Shown here piece by piece: positions 1-10,971 of a stretch of DNA of 37,366 nt; position 1 is the first letter of the stretch; each line of letters starts with the position of its first letter. The DNA comes from Bremia lactucae (Eukaryota > Oomycota > Peronosporomycetes > Peronosporales > Peronosporaceae): NCBI RefSeq assembly GCF_004359215.1, contig NC_090619.1:3019762-3057127 (forward strand). The letters are read 5' to 3'. Both the position numbers and the translations under genes were made by a program. The notes below the pieces were generated by a model. It had not been told where the DNA came from. It was given only the letters and a program-made list of their open reading frames with translations, and searched no databases.

Positions 1-446
1 GCACGGATTGCGATTGGCACTGCTTAAAAGGTTTCTTATTCTCTTCCAAGTGATTCGTCGATTGGAGGCTGGTCGTTTCTTTCTTCTCTCGGCGTTGCTT
101 AAGCTAAAATATTAAACATAATACATAGTTGATTCGTACCGAATAGTCTCAAGGTGTTTCGGTTTGCGCTCACCGTCAGCTCAAGATCGTCGATGGTCAG
201 GCTTAATTGCCAGGGCACTTGAACTTTGTGCTTCTTAAGCTCGACAATGAGTAGCTGGCGGCAGAAAATAAATGCTTTGTACTTGGTGACGACTTCCTCG
301 CCAAGTTCATCGTCACGCTGAGCCTGCTGGTGCGCCACCTGCAACTCATCATCTCGTGCATACAAGTCGTCAAGCTTCCTACGAATGTCCTTGGACTTGC
401 TACATAAAGGCTCTAGGCCCTGCGTTAAATATGATGTTCTCGCCAT
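1..446 (-). CDS. 5' part of a small tail-anchored coiled-coil protein (exon 1, intron, start of exon 2)
   Basis: The ATG is at 446. The unspliced frame stays open to 99, but the real exon 1 probably ends at 174 (91 codons), because a GTGAGC donor begins at 173 and a TTTTAG acceptor ends at 104. This gives a 70-bp, phase-0 intron, a normal size for oomycetes. Exon 2 starts at 103 and stays open to base 1, where the sequence ends. Bases 1-36 recur inverted at 15587-15622, and the same frame continues there to a stop at 15717, for a total of about 156 residues. The N-terminal half is charged and helical (residues about 15-85, rich in K, R, E, D and Q), and the C-terminus is a single membrane segment. 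That layout resembles tail-anchored ER or vesicle proteins such as SNARE-like factors, but I do not recognise the family. It lies 149 bp downstream of the 1020-aa gene on the same strand. Confidence 0.7.
104..173 (-). other. 70-bp spliceosomal intron
   Basis: Read on the minus strand, a GTGAGC donor starts at 173 and a T-rich tract ending TTTTAG ends at 104. Without splicing, the frame that continues into the membrane anchor has a TAG at 106-104, which is the acceptor itself. Splicing joins ACG (176-174) to CTT (103-101) with no phase change and opens a frame that runs through the assembly break to a hydrophobic C-terminus. The alternative donor GTACGA at 139 would leave only a 36-bp intron and is less likely. 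Confidence 0.65.
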
Positions 447-594
447 TTAAATTTTGTTCCGAGAATAAATTTATATAATAAAAAAAATAACGCATCAAAT
501 ATTACGTGAAGCGTCCAGCCGTAAATGACACAACAGGAATTGCAGAAGCTATTGCAATGGAAGCTTTAGACCTTCCTAGATGATGCAAGCCAAC

Positions 595-3500
595 TTACAG
601 TTCGACAACATCGTTACGGTGATGACCATAGATGTTGCGGTCCTGAGTATTGTAATGGTTCACAGCCGATTGTCGGCTAGAATCGTATGTCTGCTGGCGA
701 CCGTCCTTTTCATGCGTTGTCGAGCGCAGGCGAATCTCATCTACGCTATTGTAGTCCCCCGTTGCATTGCCCTGCACATACGGACTGTTAATTTTGTTCA
801 TGTTAGCGTGCTGAAATTGCAGAGGCTGATTTGACGGGTAAGCATTGCTTATTCCTATGTTTTTCTGTCTTGCCGGACTCTCGTCGTTGAAATATTCCTG
901 CGCAGTCTGCTCCTCGTGGTCGTACGCTGCGTCGCGTTGCAGCTTCATTTTTTGCCAAAACATGTAAAGCGATCGAATCATGAGCAGAGCTAGCACAAAT
1001 AGATTGAGCCCCACAATGGCCACCGAGATACCATTTTGTAAACTGGTCGGAAACCCGTCACTAGAAGCGGCAGTAACCAAGAAGAACGTCAACACAAGCA
1101 CGGCGATTTTCATGACTGACACGAAACTCGTGGTAGTTTGAACAAACTTGGAATGATGCGGCGACTGAATCTCCAAATAAAAAAAGAAAAGCACATTCAA
1201 AGCAAGAATAATTGCGACCTGTGCCTTGCCTGACATGCTGGCATATCCTGTGACCATGCCGGTTGTGAGCGCAAGCATCATCTTGGCGGCAAAAAAGTAG
1301 CGATTCTTGAACTTATATTCTTCATACAGTGGCCCGTAGCGCATATTTACGGTCTTCTTGGTATGCTGCAGAGTACCGACATCGGTGATGTCCGCCTCGT
1401 GCTTCTTAATCACATAATAGCCATAAACAAGAATGCCACCAGCCAAAAAGAGAATCGCAGCTATTGCAAGCAGACACTTCGGATCTGTAATACTCTCATA
1501 CTTTGTCGAGTAATAGATCTGGAACGTGGCCGTCACACCGATTGTGTACTGAGACAGAATCGCCACAAGTACTTCAAAGCCGATCATCTTATCGAAGAAT
1601 TTTGTCAAGTATTCTTCACGAGGCATCACAACACCGGAGAGCAAATAGCCGACACCAAAAAGACCAACCACGCCTGCCATGACGCTAATCACACCAGCTA
1701 ACGTCACGACAAAGAGCATGTCTTCTTGTATGTTAAGCTGGCGAGAATACGTTTCGATACCAGTTAGTTGAGCACTGTCTCTAGAGCTTTCGCTACCAGA
1801 AATGTCTGACTCCTCTAGACGGCGGTCAAGAACAGTGCTGGTTTTGCTATCTGAAGTGCTGCTGTCCGAATTAGAATCACTGAGCTTGCCAATGGGCAAA
1901 AATGTGAACGCTGCCGGAGCCATCGCTTTGCCGAACTGCGCCAACGCTGACGACTTGCCTTCAAGCTGGAGTTGATTAATAAGCACCCCAAATTGGCAAA
2001 TTTCGACCGTTGTAATTGCCATCGTAGAACCAGCTGCAGCGACAGACGCACCTGCAGAGCTGACACCACCTATGGCAGTACTAGCAATCGCAGCAATACC
2101 TGTAATTGCAACAGTGACACCAGCAACGCTCTTTGATGTCGCAGCAACCACTGTACCAGTTGTCGTTGTGTCATCCTTCGTAATGACCCCATTAACTTCA
2201 TTGGAAGCACGTAGCTCCTTTTTGGCAGCATCTGCCACACTGCCCGAACTGTCCATGTCAACCAGCATAGCCGAGCACATACAGGATGAGAAGGAATTCT
2301 CAGAAGAGTACGAGCACTGCTCTGATTCCGACAATGTTGAATTCGACAGAAATGAAGTAACAGTGGACGAACGTCTCTCTAACGCCTCGATCACATCGCT
2401 CGAAAGAAACGACTGGATACTTAACCCCTCGTAAACAGACGACGAGAGGCCGTTTTCAGCGCCGTATACCCATGAATTGTTGATGCATGCGGGAAACGAG
2501 CAAATGGAAACGCATGTGGAGCCCACCATAGAGCTCGCAGCGCCACTGTAAATGACGCAACTCGAGGCCGAGACAGCTGAGGCCACATCAAGGCCGACAC
2601 TCCCGCACACGAGACCGAGCGTATCCCACTTGGAGTAAAAGGTGCTGTCACAAGTGAGGACTTCCGACCGTGTTGTGCTTAAGTCCCCGCTACCATCCAT
2701 CGAATCCAAAACTTCGGTTGAAGATGTAACATTTGAACCGGTCGGCGCACCTACTGGTGTCGATCCATTCGTTCCCGTCTCGTCACTCGTGGCAGACGTT
2801 CCAAAAGTACCAGTGGTATTAGTCGTCACGTCTGTCGTATCAGTGGCGCCAATCGTGGTGACATTAGCAGAGGTGCCTGCTGTAACGGCAGGAGGGATTA
2901 CCGCAGTACCAGAAGTGCCAATGGTACCAGCTATACCGGTAGCCGCCGTGGTCGAAATCTGCAGCTTACGTGCATTCGATGAGCCCGAAAGAATGGGGTC
3001 TGTCGAGCTACCCGAAGACCCCGAAGGTGAGAAGATAGCCGCTGATATCGCTGCAGAAGGCACTACAGTGTCTGCGCTCGTCGTTGGAGTAGAGGGCACA
3101 TTGACAGAGGTAGAGGGAGAATTTGTCGTGGTAGAAGGTGCATCTGTAATATGCGAATCAGTTGTGGGCGTCGCTGGGGTCAATGTCGACGAGGGAGACG
3201 AGGGCGACGAGGGCGACGAGGGCGACGAGGGCGACGAGGGAGACGAAGGCGACGACGAGGGCGCCGAGGGAGACGAGGGCGTCGTTGTACTGGTGGTTGT
3301 GCCGCTGTCTCCAGTGTCATCGCTTCCTGTATTGGCGTCGGATGGGGAACCACTGCCATTATTTTTGTCCGCCGAGCCGGAGGTTATAGGCAAGGATGAG
3401 TTCATAAGGCTGCCCACGTCGGGCTGCAAGCCCTGGCTCCCTTCATCCGTGGATGGAGTGCACGGGTCTGAAACATCTGACGAGGTCGAGTCGCTGCTAT

Positions 3501-3657
3501 CGATCGTGGCAGGAATGGAGCTAACGACCTTCGTAATGGGTTTCAAAAGCGTCGATGTGGTCCTACTCTGCACGGACACGGGACACGTTGTGACAGCCGA
3601 CGCCGTGCGCACTGCCAAAGCCGTCGCGCCAACTAGCGCAAATAGTCGAACGTTCAT
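595..3657 (-). CDS. secreted-path Ser/Thr-rich multi-pass membrane protein, 1020 aa
   Basis: This is a single intronless frame. Residues 1-22 are a signal peptide ending in an Ala-Ser-Ala-Val context. Residues 25-330 are a Ser/Thr/Pro-rich, mucin-like stalk, probably heavily O-glycosylated, with a PSS tripeptide array at about 127-157. Residues 336-461 hold nine cysteines (336, 351, 367, 382, 386, 391, 448, 459, 461), including a CSFPAC pair whose spacing recalls the C-x4-C of elicitins. A hydrophobic Ala/Gly stretch follows at about 510-548. The C-terminal third has about seven membrane helices (approximately 648-678, 690-716, 727-750, 786-806, 811-831, 847-865, 877-897) and a polar cytoplasmic tail of about 120 residues. 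The layout recalls TRP-like or Pkd2/Flc-type surface channels, but I cannot confirm the family. It is probably a plasma-membrane or cell-surface sensor. Confidence 0.85.
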   Translation of the reverse strand: MNVRLFALVGATALAVRTASAVTTCPVSVQSRTTSTLLKPITKVVSSIPATIDSSDSTSSDVSDPCTPSTDEGSQGLQPDVGSLMNSSLPITSGSADKNNGSGSPSDANTGSDDTGDSGTTTSTTTPSSPSAPSSSPSSPSSPSSPSSPSSPSSPSSTLTPATPTTDSHITDAPSTTTNSPSTSVNVPSTPTTSADTVVPSAAISAAIFSPSGSSGSSTDPILSGSSNARKLQISTTAATGIAGTIGTSGTAVIPPAVTAGTSANVTTIGATDTTDVTTNTTGTFGTSATSDETGTNGSTPVGAPTGSNVTSSTEVLDSMDGSGDLSTTRSEVLTCDSTFYSKWDTLGLVCGSVGLDVASAVSASSCVIYSGAASSMVGSTCVSICSFPACINNSWVYGAENGLSSSVYEGLSIQSFLSSDVIEALERRSSTVTSFLSNSTLSESEQCSYSSENSFSSCMCSAMLVDMDSSGSVADAAKKELRASNEVNGVITKDDTTTTGTVVAATSKSVAGVTVAITGIAAIASTAIGGVSSAGASVAAAGSTMAITTVEICQFGVLINQLQLEGKSSALAQFGKAMAPAAFTFLPIGKLSDSNSDSSTSDSKTSTVLDRRLEESDISGSESSRDSAQLTGIETYSRQLNIQEDMLFVVTLAGVISVMAGVVGLFGVGYLLSGVVMPREEYLTKFFDKMIGFEVLVAILSQYTIGVTATFQIYYSTKYESITDPKCLLAIAAILFLAGGILVYGYYVIKKHEADITDVGTLQHTKKTVNMRYGPLYEEYKFKNRYFFAAKMMLALTTGMVTGYASMSGKAQVAIILALNVLFFFYLEIQSPHHSKFVQTTTSFVSVMKIAVLVLTFFLVTAASSDGFPTSLQNGISVAIVGLNLFVLALLMIRSLYMFWQKMKLQRDAAYDHEEQTAQEYFNDESPARQKNIGISNAYPSNQPLQFQHANMNKINSPYVQGNATGDYNSVDEIRLRSTTHEKDGRQQTYDSSRQSAVNHYNTQDRNIYGHHRNDVVEL
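3183..3288. repeat. 9-bp tandem repeat encoding the PSS array
   Basis: Imperfect tandem copies of a 9-bp unit (gacgagggc on the plus strand) run for about 100 bp inside the 1020-aa gene and encode Ser-Ser-Pro repeats. The unit length is a multiple of three, so copy-number change keeps the frame. The repeat also opens long spurious frames on the plus strand. Confidence 0.9.
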
Positions 3658-4800
3658 TATGCCTTTGTATTTTTGAAGAGTGTACTTGTCTTCGCGCTCA
3701 CAAGTAGAAAATTCTTATCGTTGCCTACGAACCTGCGAGGTAGAGAGATAATGACACTTTAAGGACGTCGTATAGTGAATCATGTAAAAAAGGTACCTGA
3801 ATGCGTGCCGCTGACAATTTAGCAACCGGTCGAGATTTGACTTTTATGATATTCACTAATTTGCCGACCGCTGGATGAAATGACGAAAAATCTACAATTC
3901 TATTTTAAAAGGCTGTTTTTAGAAAATAGGGAGAGCTGCTGCTACATAAGTCCGACATGCGCAGCTGCCGTTTAATAGGGTTCTAACGACTTAATAGAGC
4001 GCCGGAAAAATGTAAATTAAGAAAGCTATGACAGTTATATAATGACAAACTAACCTGCTCTCTCATGAGGCTTTTCCGCCTCGACTGACTACAATTGGCA
4101 CTGTAACCTCGATTCAGGGGTAATTTAATCGAAGGAAAGTCTGTCCCGATTTATACGAGACGTTTCAATTTTTTTTACGTTTCCATCTTGTTACTATGAT
4201 CTGTAAAAGCGTCTCGTTAAACGACATCGGTACATTAACGAATGAGTGCACATGAAACTTTCAAAATTCGTTGTATCGGAAATCTACAAAGAATTTTAGA
4301 ACAGACGTTGAAGTAGCACGGCACGTTGTAAGCTCAGCAAATATATACGATTAAAATCTTAAATAGATCTGTCTAGTCGGCATATTAAGAAAAAATACTT
4401 CTATCTCAATTATGTCAAACATCCTCGATACCAAGATATTAAGTGACTCACACATCTGCCCGATTCTTTTATAATTTTATAAGACGAGAAGTATGTAGTA
4501 AGCAATTGATGATGTGTTTTCGACGTGATTCGGCAATAAATTTTCCATTCCAATGAAAATATATAATTGGTTAATAATTCATAATGATACGTGCAACGAG
4601 ATATTATGCAATGATTATTATTTAAGTAAATTTGATGAATATTTGAATTGAAATAGAGAATGTATATTGACTTCATTTGGTAAAGACGGACCAAAAGGTG
4701 CAACATCCGATTCTCAGGTTAAAATTGGACAAGGGTCCACGGGTTTAAAGCCACTGCCTCGATTAGGGTCATTTCAACATACGGGAAAAGCAAGTATAAA
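3658..4800. other. intergenic stretch, AT-rich, no gene recognised
   Basis: The first few hundred bases must hold the promoter and 5' UTR of the minus-strand 1020-aa gene, but I see no recognisable oomycete initiator. From about 4400 the sequence is strongly AT-rich. A short open stretch at 4667-4800 runs up to the LTR at 4801 without an obvious polypurine tract. It may be flanking element DNA, but I cannot assign it. Confidence 0.5.
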
Positions 4801-4985
4801 TGTAATGGGGCACACATCGGTTGGAGAACGTTGTTGTGGTACATTTACTTTATGGGTTAAATACCCTTTTATCCTATTCTAGAATAGTCAATTACTTAAA
4901 TACCATTAATTATGGGTAAAAAATGTGGTCGCCGCCAGATCTGGCGGCCGAAATCTATCTTTAAATTAGCTAGGGTAGGTTTTAG
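4801..4985 (+). mobile_element. left portion of a family-3 LTR
   Basis: It begins TGTAATGGGGCACAC and matches the first 185 bases or so of the LTR at 11867, with scattered substitutions. Similarity stops at about 4985, just after a shared GCTAGGGTA block. The missing right half of the same LTR lies inverted at 6004-6300, so the two halves flank the copia fragment head to head. Confidence 0.8.
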
Positions 4986-4989
4986 AACA

Positions 4990-5950
4990 AGCGAAAGTCC
5001 CGCAAGGCGATGGCTGCGATGTGTTTTTCCATGGAAGACTTGCAGCTGCCGTTAGTGCCCTCGGCTAGTGGTGCATTTGATGCATGGTCAAAGCTGGAAG
5101 ACCACTTCGAGAAGAAGAGCCTCGCCAACAGCTCTTTTTTCGTCGGTGTTTCTTCACAGCCATATCGGAGGAAGGTGATGATGGGCTCCCGCATATCAAC
5201 AAGCTCAAGACACTGGCGGAGCAGCTCGATGCGGTTGGCGCTCCGGTCAGTGAGGACGACTTGGTGATCACGCTTCTAGGGAGTCTGAGCGAGTCATACC
5301 AGCTCCTGATAACGGCGTTGGAATCGCGTTCCGATACGCTGACATGGGAGCTGGAGACGTCTCGGCTGCTTCACGAGGATATGAAGCGCAAGGAGCAAGG
5401 CGGCAATGGAGCCGTGGTTGGCCAGGCGTTCATGATGAGTGCAATGGACGGCCAGCAAAGAAGACTAGTGCGTGCAACTACTGCGGCAAGATGCGTCATT
5501 GGATTGCGGAGTGTTCCTCGCGAATTCAAGACAACAACAGGAATTCTCGAGAACGATTTCAACGAGTAAATGTTGTGCGAGATGAAGATGCGAACGAATA
5601 TCTGTTTTCGGTTGAGGAAGCTCAAGATTATATGTGTGGCTGATCGACTCAGGTGCGACTTAGCAGTGACGCACTCCAAGATGTTCATGAAAACTACAAG
5701 AAAATCGACCCGGTTAATGTACATCTCGCGGACGACGGTGTTGTCCAAGCGATTGATGTTGGTGACATTGTGATGGCGATGACTACTCCAAGCGGCATCA
5801 GAAAGGGTTTGCTTAAGGGAGTATGGCAGATTCCTAAGCTCAGTCGCAACTTGTTTTCTGTCGGACGATTCACCAAGGACGTCGCTCCAGTGACTTTCGA
5901 CAACATGCGCATTGCGCCTCTGAAAGTTCTAGAAGCTCTTCCATTACAGT
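4990..5950 (+). pseudogene. Ty1/copia gag and protease fragment
   Basis: The gag (UBN2-type) is recognisable across three frames. The N-terminal part is at 5010-5140 and the core at about 5150-5440 (HINKLKTLAEQLD ... LLGSLSESYQ). The zinc knuckle of CX2CX4HX4C form, CNYCGKMRHWIAEC, is near 5480-5520. The protease active site DSG is at 5646-5654 and is followed at once by a stop. The downstream part, LKGVWQIPKLSRNLFSVGRF, is typical of the protease/pre-integrase region of copia elements. There are frameshifts at about 5140 and 5440. Reverse transcriptase is absent, because similarity ends at about 5950. Confidence 0.85.
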
Positions 5951-6003
5951 GAAGGCTTAGTCTTATTAAGACTCAGCGCAGATTGACTACGAGTGCTTCC
6001 AGG

Positions 6004-6300
6004 TGTAGCGGAACTACCTCGCTCCTAAAGTCAGAAGAAGACTTTAGACTCAGAGAGTAGTCTCTTAGTTCTATAGATCTAATGAGATTAACAACCCAGG
6101 GAGTCGTACAAGCTATTAAAGCTTAATGAATCCTAGTTCAAGGGATTCAGGAATTCGTAGAACCATGTGACAACTAGTGCCCAAGAGTATATACCTAAGA
6201 AAGGCTTCTATCTCTCACAGATCAATGCGCAGACCTTAGACAGGCACTTAACGCTTCAAGCTCAAAAGGAAATCTGCACTTTATTCAATTATTTAAGCTA
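6004..6300 (-). mobile_element. right portion of a family-3 LTR, inverted
   Basis: Its reverse complement matches about 12045-12335, the right half of the LTR that starts at 11867, with many substitutions. On the plus strand it starts TGTAGCGGAAC at 6004, which is the LTR 3' end (CA side) in reverse, and similarity stops at about 6300. Together with 4801-4985 it makes almost exactly one LTR. Confidence 0.75.
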
Positions 6301-6423
6301 ATAACCAGCTCAAAACTCTATTTAGGCTTGAACATGTGGAGTTCATTATCCAGAGGTCCTGCATGCAAGGCTCGAAGCCTTCATGCGATATAATCCTCCC
6401 TGATCGGCCAGGTACAATGTAAG

Positions 6424-7032
6424 GGACACGATGGCTGATAGCCAAGACAAACAAAAAGAACAAGCAGATGACAAAGGCAGAAGCTGTATTAATTCTTAAA
6501 TGGTCGGAGACCGAGTTTTATTAAACGCTAAAAACCTACCTACTAACTTTGTTTCCGCGGTCTCGAGACCAAATTGCGCCCACGCTTTATTGGACCAATT
6601 ACGGTCGTGACCAAGAAGGGCCTAGCTTACACGCTAAATCTTCCTAGCAAACTGCGCCCACTGTTCTACGTTGGCTTGCTTAAGCCACATCGGGAGTATT
6701 CCAACGTGGACTTAAAGGCGCTTGCGCCGAGACAGGCGGTCGTGCCGCAGATTGCTGCATCCTCACCAGGATCTTTTTTTTTATTAATGCTTATTAATAA
6801 TTTAAATAACCAAATAACCCAAACATATACAATAGCTCCAGCTGGCCCTCCAAACGAGATTGCTGGCGCTCCAGCATTGAAAGACGGTTCTGAACTGCCT
6901 CAAAAGAGCTTTCAACCCGAGCAAGGCTCTCACGAAGAAGTTGCACCTCTTGCTTTAAAGCATCAAATGCTTCCGTCGAGTTTTCGGCCCCCTCCTGCGC
7001 TGCTTGATGGGAAGTACACAACAAAGAAATAA
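6424..7032 (+). pseudogene. gypsy integrase C-terminus and linker, copy 1 (family 3)
   Basis: It begins at MADSQDKQKEQAD, a segment after the integrase core. The SH3-like part then reads RPRFIGPITVV ... LNLPSKLRPLFYVGLLKPHRE, followed by a Ser/Pro/Gln-rich linker. The fragment is a direct repeat of about 10191-10720, differing by substitutions and by an insertion of about 63 bp at 6773-6836. A stop interrupts the frame near 6500. The integrase DDE core is not present upstream. Confidence 0.8.
6773..6836. other. 63-bp AT-rich insertion in pol copy 1
   Basis: The stretch begins with a run of T and is rich in TTATTAAT-type motifs. It is absent from the otherwise collinear copy at 10531. No clear target duplication or terminal inverted repeat is visible, so its origin is open. 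Confidence 0.6.
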
Positions 7033-7426
7033 AGAACGGGTAGAGGGGGCCTTCGTTAATGTGTAAGCTGTGTAGCGGGTGCCGCACCATTTGCATCCAT
7101 CACCTTTGTGGTAGCATATTAGATAAGACAAGCTAATATAGAGATTTACATTTGTATTTCAGCGTCGAAATAAGTTTTGTATATAAATTTAGTGTGAGTA
7201 TGTAGCTTTAGTAATTTATTTTGTGCTAACGCTACCTCCGGGCAAGTGCTCTACGACCTCGTCACACAAACCAACAAATCTGGTGCCTTCAAATTTTGAC
7301 AACCAAAGATTCGCAAAGGCGCCACACGCTAGCAAAATGCGTCTTCTTTAAACAATGAAGCGCTTACCTATTAATATAATATAATAGTGGCACTGCGAGT
7401 TTGCAGGTTTAACGTAAGGTTGCAAT
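7033..7426. other. unassigned stretch between retroelement pieces
   Basis: There is no frame, RNA gene or repeat here that I can name. It is probably flanking or diverged element DNA. Confidence 0.4.
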
Positions 7427-7850
7427 TGTAATAGGGTATCTTTCGCTTGTACTGCTTCTGTATACGTCAAATGAAAAAAAATTGCGCTGATAATGGTGCA
7501 GGCAAGGTAAATTCAAATGTGCTCGTACACGAGGCGCAGATGAAGATTTTTAAACTGCAAGTGTGTCATAGCAACATTAGGAAAATACTAAGGAATGCTT
7601 AGTGTAGAAGAAAATAAAGCTATAGTTGTTATGGTTATGCTCTACGCATTAGTAATTTCTAGTTCTGATTTAGTATGCTAATATACAATACGTATAGTGC
7701 GTCAGTGCTGCGCTCATTCGCTCCCAAATCAGCGAATGGTGGGGTTGATATAATACTTATATCAACAAATTAGTCGCCACAATACTGCTGCAATATTACC
7801 TATAAAGACAATCTTCAAGACTATTCTTTGTTATTCCTCTTACGTAACGA
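7427..7850 (-). mobile_element. old solo LTR, family-2 type
   Basis: The plus strand starts TGTAATAGGGTAT. In order it holds the landmarks seen in the LTRs at 24096 and 29298: a cgtacacgaggcgcagatgaag-like block, a ggaatgcttagt block, and a cgctcattcg ... ggggttgat block near the far end. It is heavily diverged and has no second copy beside it. Orientation follows the family-2 element, which runs on the minus strand when the LTR reads TGTAACGGGGC on plus. Confidence 0.6.
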
Positions 7851-7861
7851 GCCCCATTTAG

Positions 7862-10190
7862 CTCGTCGCGTAATGGCACGGGGCGTGAGTATAAGCCTGG
7901 CTAGTTAGTCGCTCAAGCGACAGTGAAGGGCTTTGATAAGCCATGGCACACGCTTGTAAATGGTGAAACGGGTAACATTGAGGGGGAAGTTAGTCTTGCG
8001 GTATCCCTTCGCTACGTGCTCTTTTTGAGCTAGACGATATGTCTATTGATGAGTGCGGCCGAGCCTTAAAGGCAAGCGACTTATCTGAGATGGTGGTTAT
8101 TCGACCAACGATTAAGTTAAACTCATCGGCACTTCTGGACGATGCTGTCCTGGATGACACAAAAGCTGTACTTAGTGCGCGAAATGGGTCATCGATCCTT
8201 AAAGATCCTACGGATCAATTTAATTCCTTGATTAAGGAATTCCAAGATGGGGTATGCACCTATCCACCATCTGGTTTGTCCCCGGATAGAGGTGTCCGTC
8301 ATGATATTGACTTGGTTCCGGGAACCAAATACTTTTACACGACAGTGGCCTTTACCAAGGGAACAGTGTGACGTCATTGACGATTTCTTCCGTGCTAAGC
8401 ACGAGGCTGGAATGGTACGAGAGAGCAAATCTCCTCACCGACACCGACATTTTGTGTCAAAAAGCCAAATGGTAAATGGCGCATTGTACATGCTAAAAAT
8501 GCTTAATGCTGTCACTATACCAGCGCAAAACCCCATTCCTAGAAATGATGTTCTTCAGAATAATATGGTGAATGTACAATGTACAGTGCAATGGACTTAG
8601 TCGATGGTTACTAGCAATTGCTCATGCGAGCTAGCAATATCCCGCTTACAGCTACTAGCACCTCAAGCGGCATGTTATGGGAGTGGCTGTTTATGCCACA
8701 AGGGCTTTTCAACGCCCCGGCAACATTTAATTGTCTAGTGACGCAACTGTTCCGCCCTCATCGAGCTTATGCACAGACTTATTTCGATAACATTTTTGAC
8801 CATAGTTGTGCGGAGCAGGGTCGGTCGGATATGGACAACCCATTTAGACCATTTTGCGAGCAGTGCTCGAGAGCATGCGCACAAACAAATTGTATGCCAA
8901 TGCATCAATGCATTTGGCTCAGACAAATTCCTTTTTTAGGATGCTTCAATGAAAAGCGAGGCCTTAGAGCGGATCCCGCTAAGGTAAAGCCATAGTAGAT
9001 TGGCTCGTTACTAAAACCAAAAGGATTTGCGTAAGTGGTTGGGTCTCGCCAATTATTTACACAAATATAGCCAAAATTACGCTGTTATGGCTAGGCCATT
9101 ATGTAATCTCCTTAAAAAGGATACAGAATGGTGCTGGACTAGCACAGAACATGATGTTTTTCATGCAGTTAAGGATAGTATAATCCATGCCCCGAATATG
9201 GCACTGCCGAATCCAAATTGGCCTTTCAGTATCGTCTGTGACGCATCAGATTTTGCCATTGGCAGTGCTCTGTTACAAACAGATGTTGATGGGCATTAAC
9301 GTGTTATTGCGTTCGAATCTAGACAGCTTAAAGCCGCGGAAAAGAACTACCCAGTTCATGACAAATAGTTGCTTGCTATGAAGCGTGATCTCGTCAAATT
9401 TAGAGTTCATCTGTTCGGCTCTAAGTCGTTTGTGATAGAAACAGATCACGCGTCATTACGCACTGCGACTGAGTCGCCCCATCTCTCACAGAGAATGGCC
9501 CAATGGCTATCCTTTTTCGCCGAATACAACTTCGAGGTGAAGTTTATGCCTGGCAAGCAGAATGCTTTGGCCGATGCGTTATCATGCAGGCCGAATTATG
9601 AGCTCTCTCATTTAACGACTATAATGTCGCCTATTACTGAATCAATACGTTCGGCTTACACCAATGATTAATAGTAGATATGCTACGAGCTTTAAAGAGC
9701 ACTGAAGCGGGTTTTAGATTGTCGGCACGTTTGCGTGCAAAATTACATCGATTTCTATCGATAACGATCTGTTGCTTTATTGCACGGACGCTGCGGATCC
9801 TTCGCGCGTCGTTGTTCCTCATGGTGAGAATCAGAAGTACCGAATCCTCTATGAGGCACACGATACTATCCTTGGTGGTCATCTCGGTAGAGAAAAGACC
9901 TACGGCTCTGTAAGCCAGATATGTTGCTGGCCCACTTTATAAATGGGTCAGCACGTACGTTCGTTTACACATGCGAAACTTGCCAACGGGTTAAACCCTC
10001 GGCGCATGCTGCTGCGCCATTAGCAAGTCTACCCGTACCCATAAGATGTTGGGAGTCCATTAGTATGGTTTTTGTTTCCGGTCTACCGAAAGATTCGGCC
10101 GGTAACTCTGGCATGTGGTCTTTGTTGACCGATTGAGCAAAATGGCTCACTTAGCGCCTGTGGCGGATACCATTGACGGTGAAGGTGAGA
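7862..10190 (+). pseudogene. Ty3/gypsy pol: reverse transcriptase, RNase H, integrase zinc domain (family 3)
   Basis: Pieces in order are a protease/linker end at 8039-8130 and the reverse transcriptase from GLSPDRGVRHDIDLVPG (about 8265) through WEWLFMPQGLFNAPATFN (about 8680) to GCFNEKRGLRADPAKVK. The active site reads YFDN instead of YFDD (about 8780). RNase H is at about 9210-9620 (CDASDFAIGSALLQTD; TDHASLRTA; LADALSCRP). The integrase HHCC region is at about 9850-10010 (GGHLGREKTYGSV; CETCQRVKPSAH). There are many stops and frameshifts, for example at 9298 and 9367. After DTIDGEG near 10180 the frame jumps to MADSQDRQKE, so the integrase catalytic core is deleted. Confidence 0.9.
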
Positions 10191-10900
10191 AATACGATGG
10201 CTGATAGCCAAGACAGACAAAAAGAACGAGCAGATACAAAGACAGAAGCTGTATTAATTATTATATGGTCGGAGACCGAGTTTTATTGAACGCTAAAAAC
10301 CTACCTACTAACTTTGTTTCCGCGGTCTTCAAGACCAAATTGCGCCCGCGCTTTATTGGACCATTTACGGTCGTGGCCAAGAAGGGCCTAGCTTAAACGC
10401 AAAATCTTCCTAGCAAACTGCGCCCACTGTTCTACGTTGGCTTGCTTAAGCCACATCGGGACCATTCCAACGTGGACTTAAAAGACGCTTGCGCCGAGAC
10501 AGGCGGTCGTGCCGCAGCTTGCTACATCCTCACCAGGATGTCCAGCTGGCCCACAAAACGAGATTGCTGGCGCTCCAGCATCGAAAGACGGATCTGAACT
10601 GCCTCAAAAGAGCTTTCAACCCGAGCAAGGCTCCCACGAAGAAGTTGCACCTCTTGCTTTATAAGCATCAAATGCTTCCGTCGAGATTTCGGCCCCCTCC
10701 TGCGCTGCTTGATGCGCGATGGAACCTTCAGTTTCACATGGGAACCTTTTAAAGCGACGTCGTCGTAAGGGCCAGCACCAGTGTCTGGTAAAGTGGCTGG
10801 GGTACCCCTCTTCTGAAATGCTCTTGGGAGTTTGAGGTACCTCTACGGCAAGATTGCCCGTACACCAGTGACGTTTTTGAGCGCCAAGATCAGGGTCAAC
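10191..10900 (+). pseudogene. gypsy integrase C-terminus, linker and chromodomain, copy 2 (family 3)
   Basis: It starts with MADSQDRQKE, continues with RPRFIGPFTVV ... LRPLFYVGLLKPHR and a Gln/Pro-rich linker, then a broken chromodomain. The latter shows KRRRKGQHQ, LVKWLGYP and, in another frame, a PLRQDCP block up to about 10890. Several single-base frameshifts split it. It is collinear with the fragment at 6424. A chromodomain would tether integration to modified chromatin, but this copy cannot make it. Confidence 0.85.
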
Positions 10901-10971
10901 TCGCGTCAAGCGACGCTTTCCACCATTAGAAGTGGAATTAGGAGGATCTATAGCCTCAGTGCAGCTTCGAT